Shown in pieces: positions 56,736 to 64,000 of a DNA stretch of 64,000 nt. The notes beneath the pieces are model-generated. The model worked only from the letters and a program-made list of their open reading frames with translations. It searched no databases and had not been told where the DNA came from. Made by a program: the position numbers and the translations under genes. The DNA is taken from positions 9,582,649 through 9,646,648 of the forward strand of contig NW_025062477.1 in assembly GCF_000002995.4 (NCBI RefSeq), read 5' to 3'. Every line of letters starts with the position of its first letter. The first letter of the stretch is position 1. Source of the stretch: Brugia malayi. Taxonomy: Eukaryota; Nematoda; Chromadorea; Rhabditida; Onchocercidae.

Positions 56736-56806
56736 GTGACCTGGTCATTAAGATTGTTTCGAAAGAATCCACAAATCGTCGTTAAACTACTCTCCACTGC
56801 TCTCGA

Positions 56807-59800
56807 ATGGGTAAACTTCAAGAAATCAGCGAGCAGATCGATTTCGCATCTGAAGAATTAAAAATACTTCAATGGTGGCGAAAAGAGAAGATATTCGCTA
56901 AATCTTTGGAGTGAACTTTATTGTTGTTTGTTGTTTAACATTCATAAGTGATTCTGTTAAATTTTCTTTAACATCTAATAACGTTCTAGTTTGAACAAAT
57001 TCAGATGCTATATCTATGGCTCAAGAATTTTCGTACTTTTCAACTATTTTGTAAATGCTCAAGAAGTACTAAAATATCTTCACAACGATTTTCTCTATCA
57101 TATTTCTGGTATAATTTTCTATCATAATAATTTATCGAAATCCTTATCATCATTACATTTTGTAGCAAAATTTAGGCTCAGCAAAGACCGAATACGTTAT
57201 ACATTCTACGATGGACCTCCGTTTGCTACAGGTTTACCTCACTATGGTCATATTTTGGCTGGAACTATTAAAGATGTTGTTACTCGTTGGGCACATCAAA
57301 ACGGATATTTTGTTGAGCGTCGCTTTGGTTGGGATACACATGGCCTTCCAGTAGTATGTTTTGAAATCTTTTAAAAATGAGTTTTTGTAAAGATGGGAAA
57401 TAGCATTATTTTAAAGGATATAGCTGGTAAAACGATATTATTTCAGGAATACGAAATCGATAAAATACTTGGAATTAAAGGTCCTCATGATGTTTTGAAA
57501 TTAGGCATTGATAAATATAATGCTGAATGTCGAAGTATTGTTATGCGATACGCGTCAGAATGGGAGGTTTGTGCAGTGTCCCAGCTGTATTCTTTGTTAC
57601 TGTAAAATACTTGTTCCAAAATATTCATGTTATTGTAATTTTTTTCTTTACCTTTTCTAGAATTTGTTATTCCAATTTTATTCGTAAGGAATTTTTTATA
57701 GAATGCGGTTGAACGTATGGGACGCTGGATTGATTTCCGAAATGATTATAAGACACTTTATCCATGGTTCATGGAAAGTGTTTGGTGGGTGTTTAGTCAG
57801 TTATTCAAAAAAGGACTTGTGTACAGAGGAGTCAAGGTATGTTTTCATTTGATTTTGCTGATGATTCTTTCTTGTATTCACTCACACAGTTAATAGGTGA
57901 AACAGTTTTTTTCTTTTTTTTTTTTTTTTTTTTTTTTGCGTCTATGAAGAATGAGATGATTCCTTATTTCAATTTTGATTTGGAAATATACTCTTGAATA
58001 TGAAAAAAACATTTCATTACTTTATATTTTGAGGAACTAAAATAGCGTTTATTTAGGTCATGCCGTTTTCGACAGCTTGTTCTACACCGCTTTCAAATTT
58101 TGAAGCTGGACAAAATTATAAAGATGTTGTTGATCCTGCAGGTATTCTGATTTAATGGTTACTTATTTCTGCAATTGTGAATTGCGAATTGTCATCTCAT
58201 TCACGAAGTATTTGATGGAGATAAATGGATTGTTTTTCACCCTCTTAGAATTTTAGATGGTTCATATTAAGAGTCGAAAATTGAGCTAATCATTGTTTCT
58301 ACACGATCGGGTTCAGTTATATTGAATTTCAAAGGATTCAAAATTGGAAGATATTAATGGAGGAAAATTTTGATGTAAATGGGTCATTTTCGTTTTAACT
58401 TTCCAAACCTTCTATCAAATGCTGTTTTTAGTGGTCGTTGGTTTCACAATGGATGATGATTCATCTATACAACTAGCTGCATGGACGACAACACCGTGGA
58501 CTTTGCCAAGTAATTTATGTGTAGCTGTTCATCCAGATCTTATTTATATCACAGTTCAGGATAAAAAAACTGAAAAGAAATATATCTTAATGGAAGAGGT
58601 AGCTTCATTTATCATTATCAAAATGATGTAAATAAACAAGCTGTTTGCATTGCTATTTTATAAATAAGCTTTCCTGCAAATTCAGCTTTTTTTAATTGAT
58701 GGATAAATATGTGCTTTATTTGTGATTCTTCAGTCTAATTTACTTTTCAGAGAATATCCGAACTGTACAAAGATGTCGAGGATTACGAGATTGTTGATCG
58801 ATTCAAGGGAAAAGTTTTAGAAGGTAAAACCTACCAGCCACTTTTTCCGTATTTCTCCGAAATGAAAAATAAATATGGTGCATTTCGGGTTCTTGTTGCT
58901 ACATATATCACTACTGACCAAGGTACTGGTGTGGTCCATCAAGCTCCCTATTTTGGAGAGGTAAGTTATACAAAACGCTTTGCTTTTTTTCTTTCGTCAT
59001 CAAACGTTTGTGTTCACGTTTTTGATTCCTGTTATTTTTAGGCACTTATCCTTATTACTTTGCCAACTTTCAAACTATTAACTTTTAGTCGAGATTTCAA
59101 ATTAGGCATTTCAAAGCAAATTGACTACATAGCCTACAATTATTCTATTAGAATAAATCGAAATTGGTTATATTTCGATTTAGATTGATTTCCAAACATG
59201 TTTGGATAACGGTGTCATAACTCGTGATATGAAACCGATCTGTCCAGTTGATGAGTGTGGTCGATTTAGAGATGAAATCATTGATTTCCGCGGTCAATAT
59301 GTGAAAGATGCAGACAAAAATATTTGCAAATACTTAAAGGTTTGTAGACTGAGTAATGAAACTTCTTGGCATAGTAGTTGACTTCGACTTTAATTTTTTT
59401 TTTTCGGTTATTCCGCTTTCCTGATCTTTTCCAACTGTTTGTTGATATATTCAGTGTTCTGAATCAGATTACGACATATTACTATTCTTAATTTTAGCAG
59501 CATGGAAATCTTGTCAAATTGAGTGAAGTGAAGCACAATTATCCTTTTTGTTGGCGATCCGATACACCACTGCTGTATATGGCGGTACCATCCTGGTTCA
59601 TTCGCGTTGAAGAAATCGTGCCAAAATTGCTAACCAATAATGACAAAACTTACTGGCTAGTTTAATGCTGCTATCTAAGTTGCGATATAGAAACTTTAAT
59701 CTTGAAACTATGTTACGATGAGATATTAAGATAAGTTTTTCCAGGGTTCCGTCTTTTGTGAAGGAGAAGAGATTTGGAAATTGGTTAAAAGATGCTCGAG

Positions 59801-62609
59801 ACTGGACAGTTTCAAGAAATCGATTTTGGGGCACTCCAATAAATTTATGGGTTAGTGATGATTTGGAGGAAATCATTGCGCCAGCTTCAATTGCTGAGCT
59901 AGAAAGATTGTCGGGACAAAAAGTAACCGATCTGCACAGAGAAAAGTGAGTTTTTGAAGTGATATAAAGTGATTAAAATATCAGGTATATGGATCTACTG
60001 AGATCCTTAAAATAAAGTGAGAGAAAACTAATTCTGAGCATATATATATAAGCGATGAATTTTGTTTTTCAGTGTCGATCACATTACAATACCATCATCC
60101 ACTGGTCGTGGAGTGTTGCATCGGGTTAGCGAAGTTTTCGATTGCTGGTTCGAGTCTGGTTCAATGCCTTACGCTCAAAATCATTACCCATTCGAAAGAA
60201 AGAATGATTTCGAAAATAATTTTCCAGCTGATTTTATTGCCGAAGGTTTTTGATGCTATTTTATAAATATGATTTTGTGAAGCATGGCGCGAAATCATAT
60301 ATGGATTGTTTTTCTCTCGCGATAGTTCAGTAAAGTTTTAGAATCCGAAGTATTTATTTGACTTATGTAGACCGATTTATATTATTATATTTATCAGTAG
60401 AATTAGGATTATGTACAAATCAGCTGCTTACATTGATGAAAAAAGCTTAGCTTCTACGGTATAATTTATAATGGCATAAAAAAGTTCATGTAGATAGTAA
60501 TGGTTAGAAAATGAAGTCAAACTTTAGGAAAAACGTAATTTATTCAATATCCTTTGCATTTTTATCCTTTTCATACGTGGTAATACTGAAAAAGAAACTC
60601 CATTAGTTGGATTCATGCAGCGTTAGTGACTGTGATTTATGGGAACTGGGCTTTCAAGTTATTTTTTAGTTCATCTCGAAATTACGAGATTGATAGAACG
60701 GCGATTTTCTTTTCTTTTTTCGCCATTATTCTTGAAAGGTAATCTTGCTGCAGGTTTTCAGTTGTTACAATTTTTTTTAAACAAAAAAGTTTTGTTAGTT
60801 GTAGCCTTATTAGGTTGTAAATTCATAGGCATCGATCAAACACGAGGTTGGTTTTATACCCTTATGGTTCTCTCAACGGCGCTGTTTGATCGACCACCAT
60901 TCAAGAATCTTATTTGCAATGGTCTCGTACTTGCTGCTGATGGCTCAAAAATGTCGAAGCGAAAGAAAAATTATCCGGATCCTTTGAAGGTTGGTTGTTG
61001 AAATTCCTACAAATTTCAAAAACTTGGGGAGACAGTAACTTTTCATACACAAGTTTATAATACTGTTCACTGTGCATAAAAACCTTTACAGATTGTTGAA
61101 AAATATGGTGCTGATGCTTTGAGAGTTTATTTGATCAATTCACCTGTTGTTCGTGGCGAAAATTTGCGTTTTCGAGAGGAAGGTGTTAGAGACGTATTGA
61201 AAGATGTATTATTACCATGGTACAATGCATACAGATTTTTCGTCCAGAATGTGAAAGTTTACGAATATGTTAGTTTTTTGTTTATTGCGGTTCTTGTTTG
61301 TCTGCCGTGTTTAAAAGAAATTTGGGCTTTAAAAATGCTGTTACCCTTTTTATAAGACAGTCAATTTTAGTCTCTTTAATACTTTAGAATTATATCATTT
61401 AGTTTTTTTTTAATAACATGGTGCAGTTTTGAACTATCGTGTTTTAGACTATTAATGAAGAATTTACATTACTGGACGCTAAATCGATTAATGTAATGGA
61501 TAAATGGATTATGTCGTTTACAAATAGCTTGCTAAATTTTGTTAGAAATGAAATGAGTGCATATCGACTTTATGCAGTTGTCACGCCACTAACAAAATAC
61601 TTCGACTCTTTAACAAATTGTTATATACGCTTAAACAGGAAAAGGATGAAAGTAAATCTTTGTTTCTTTTAGGTTTCTATGGAATATAATTAAATTAGGT
61701 GTATTATAATCTGTGGTATATTATAATTATAAACTTAATATCTTTTTCTTTGGGGATGCTCCACTCTTGCTCTCTTACCTTTTTTTAATTAATGGATCAT
61801 TTATATTCTCAATTGATGGGTTCGTTAGTTTTGGCAAAAGCTTTTCTATTGAAAATCGGACTGCAAAGTTCTAATGTTTTTTTGTTGCATAATTTTTTTG
61901 TCCTTTTTATGTTCACTGTTTAAAAAATTAGCTTCATTAGATTATTTTGCTTGAAAAGATTGTCTGCATAAATTCTAGGGTGAAGATGGCCCAAAAGAAT
62001 GTGCTCACAGCCTCTCGACATTAGGAAATGTTCTCCTGCTGATTGTCCGACTTATGGCACCATTTACACCTTTTTTTTGTGAACATATGTGGCATAATTT
62101 ACGGCATATTTCTTTATCATCTAGTGAATCTGTACATTTTGAAATGATTCCACAAGCATTGTAAGAATTTATTTATGGTTTGTTTATTGATTTCTTATTA
62201 CCTTATCATCGATAATGTGAAACAGTACTTTTATCTGGATACAACTAGTTATCATATGGGATAGTGTCGTCTTGCCTAGAAGCTTTTGGAGCATATTTCT
62301 TTTACAATACTAAACTGGGCGAAATGAATGTATCCCAAAACGCAATAGGAAGTATTTTCTTTTACTCTCATGACTGCGGCAGGGTTTCTATTTTTGGTTA
62401 TTTGAATTTTCAGAAGTGAGTTAATAGACAAATCAGTGGAGAAAAGAGTTGCAAGAATGAGAGCAGTTATTGATCTTGTCCGCGTTTTGCGGGAAAGAAA
62501 GGGTATACCAGTCAAGGTGCATTAATTCTGTTTTTTTTTTTTTTCGTCTAGCAGTTTATTTATGTAATAGTTCAGTAAATTTCAATTTCCATCATTTCCG
62601 AGCTTTTGA

Positions 62610-62646
<37 letters not shown>

Positions 62647-63975
62647 GTATTTTTCACATTTATAGCAATATTTTACAGTATCCGCTGAAAGAAATGATCG
62701 TAATCAATCGTGAAAAGCAGTTCTTAGATGACATTCTCTCAATGCAAAATTATATTGTAGCAGAAGTTAACGTAAGGATGCTGATTGTTTCACACAATAA
62801 AGAGAAATACGGTGTTCATCTGAAAGCGGAACCAAATTTTCGCCTACTTGGTACCAGATTGAAAGGCGATCAAAAGAAAGTTGTTGATTATCTGAAGGTT
62901 GTTGTGGACAGATTTGAAAGATATTCTATATATTTTGCATTAAATTTTTAAGCATTTTTAGTTTTGGATTTTAGGTGTAATCTAGGTACTTTGCCACTTG
63001 TTGGAAAACAAGTGAGGCTTTATGCATTTTAATATTTTATAACGATTTAACAGTGGAGAGATTTTTTCTTGCATTAATAAGTGTACTTTCAGCATTCATT
63101 TAAAAAATTACTTAAGTTTCGGAAAGATTCCCTTTTTTTCCAGAATCATGTTACGGAAAATGAATTGGAGCAGCTTGCGGAACAGGGCACATTGAATATA
63201 TTGGGTTATGAATTAACTGATGAAGAAGTGAGCTTATCTTATGCATGTTGTGGTATTCAAACTGCTGGTGAACAAATGGAAGCGCACTCAGATGGCCAGG
63301 TCTTTCTGAAGCTATTTGTTATTTTTATTATTATTTGTAACTCTAAAAACGGCGGTTGATGTGCGTTCATGTTTTATGGATATTCTGAAGTTTTATTCAT
63401 TCGTAATTTTTTGACCGAAATTTTTGATAATTTTTGACCGAAATTTTTGATAATTTTGATAATTTAGACAATAGTGATAGTGGATACTACCGAAGATGAC
63501 ATTCTGAAAGACGAAGGCTTTGCACGTGAAGTTATCAACCGAGTGCAGAAGCTTCGTAAAACTGTAAGTTCTTAGCCTTGTTCTAATTGGGTAAAATGAA
63601 TGACAAGTCATTTTAAATAACAAACTACATACATGATCAGATTATTATGGTTTCTGGTTTTCCATAAATATCATTCCTTTCAACAGAATTTGCATCTCAA
63701 TTCCTTATTCAGATTTTAATATTGAGTTGTTGTTCCATACTTTTGGCAGAAAGAGTGGAAACTACGTTATGTTACAGGCCAAATTGATGCCAAACGATAT
63801 GGCAGTAACATACTGCAAAGTAACTCCTCCTAACCATCGTCTAACTGCAGTAATTAAAGATTACAGTGAGTTTATTGAAAACACAACGGGTACTCCAGTA
63901 CGTTTAGCCAGTGTACCAAATGATGAAATACCAGTTGCAGTATCTTGCAGCTCTGTGAAGAATGCACAAGTAGAG
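56807..63975 (+). CDS. iars-1: Cytosolic isoleucyl-tRNA synthetase, partial at 3' end
   Basis: Twenty in-phase exons give the first 1061 residues; the gene continues past the window. Exons: 56807-56910, 57176-57353, 57447-57566, 57702-57836, 58057-58141, 58432-58598, 58751-58960, 59184-59339, 59498-59655, 59745-59945, 60073-60245, 60829-60989, 61092-61268, 61448-61651, 61979-62160, 62414-62516, 62679-62897, 63144-63299, 63468-63563, 63778-63975. The class I signatures are clear: the HIGH-type motif HYGH (57-60) in [11 protein letters not shown], the editing-domain segment [13 protein letters not shown], and KMSKR (603-607). A tRNA anticodon-binding helical domain follows ([21 protein letters not shown]). 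The enzyme charges tRNA-Ile in the cytosol. Close colinearity with human IARS1 supports the joins. Exon 9 to 10 needs a GC donor. Exon 20 starts at ACAG 63777 because only that acceptor keeps frame. An ambiguity of a few residues remains at the start of exon 2. Confidence 0.96.
57906..57938. repeat. Poly-T tract in iars intron
   Basis: More than 25 T residues with a single C interruption, in the intron between exons 4 and 5. Confidence 0.85.
62612..62644. repeat. (AT)n microsatellite in iars intron
   Basis: An uninterrupted AT run of about 33 bp in the intron before exon 17, about 34 bp upstream of its acceptor. Confidence 0.9.
63408..63462. repeat. 23-bp tandem duplication in iars intron
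   Basis: Units 63408-63430 and 63431-63453 are identical, and a partial third unit follows. The core is TTTTTGACCGAAATTTTTG. The repeat ends directly before the acceptor of exon 19, so the number of units changes the branch-point region. Confidence 0.88.
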
Positions 63976-64000
63976 GTATGTTGACATAATGTTCAGTTTC

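Noticed and set aside
63741..63777. Acceptor at TTGGCAG (63748) for iars exon 20
   Set aside because: It would start the exon in the wrong phase; GTTACAG at 63777 keeps frame and matches the LRK-x-x-L-x-P-x-D pattern of IARS.

Overview
This is nuclear DNA of a nematode, most likely a clade III (filarial or spirurid) worm. The sequence is AT-rich, introns are numerous and often short, most acceptors are TTTCAG-like, and several start codons sit just downstream of an acceptor-like site, as expected for spliced-leader trans-splicing. One gene encodes a pepsin inhibitor-3 (aspin) family protein, a nematode family. No bacterial, viral or organellar segment was recognised. All gene models were built by hand from splice signals, reading-frame phase and remembered family sequences; no search was run.

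Layout. 1-11.2 kb is gene-poor, with simple repeats, one near-perfect hairpin and possible decayed coding fragments at 3.0-4.9 kb. 11.3-13.7 kb (minus) holds a four-exon, single-pass membrane protein with leucine-rich repeats. 13.8-18.8 kb is intergenic. 18.9-20.4 kb (minus) holds a five-exon secreted aspin-like protein. 20.4-26.5 kb is mostly intergenic, with one weak membrane-protein ORF, two hairpins and a striking ~75-86 bp direct repeat carrying bZIP-type sites. 26.6-31.9 kb (plus) is a FUS/EWS/TAF15-type RNA-binding protein (fust-1). 33.5-34.3 kb (plus) is the small mitochondrial chaperone Tim13. 34.9-41.4 kb (minus) is a complete 23-exon NAT10 RNA cytidine acetyltransferase. 42.3-44.5 kb (plus) is an unrecognised lysine-rich protein. 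44.5-49.4 kb is intergenic. 49.4-55.2 kb (plus) is a WDR47 (nemitin) homologue. 56.8 kb to beyond the window end (plus) is cytosolic isoleucyl-tRNA synthetase.

From 26 kb to the right end the window is mainly a housekeeping cluster: RNA binding and splicing, mitochondrial import, rRNA/tRNA acetylation, microtubule-linked scaffolding and translation. The left part carries secreted or surface proteins. No operon can be proved, although fust-1/tin-13 and WDR47/iars are tandem pairs 1.5-1.7 kb apart.

I found no convincing new biological system. The most useful leads are the duplicated bZIP-site block upstream of fust-1, two probable GC-AG introns, many GTT-type donors in nath-10, the symmetric phase-1 RGG exons of fust-1, and a two-ended choice for the Tim13 C-terminus.
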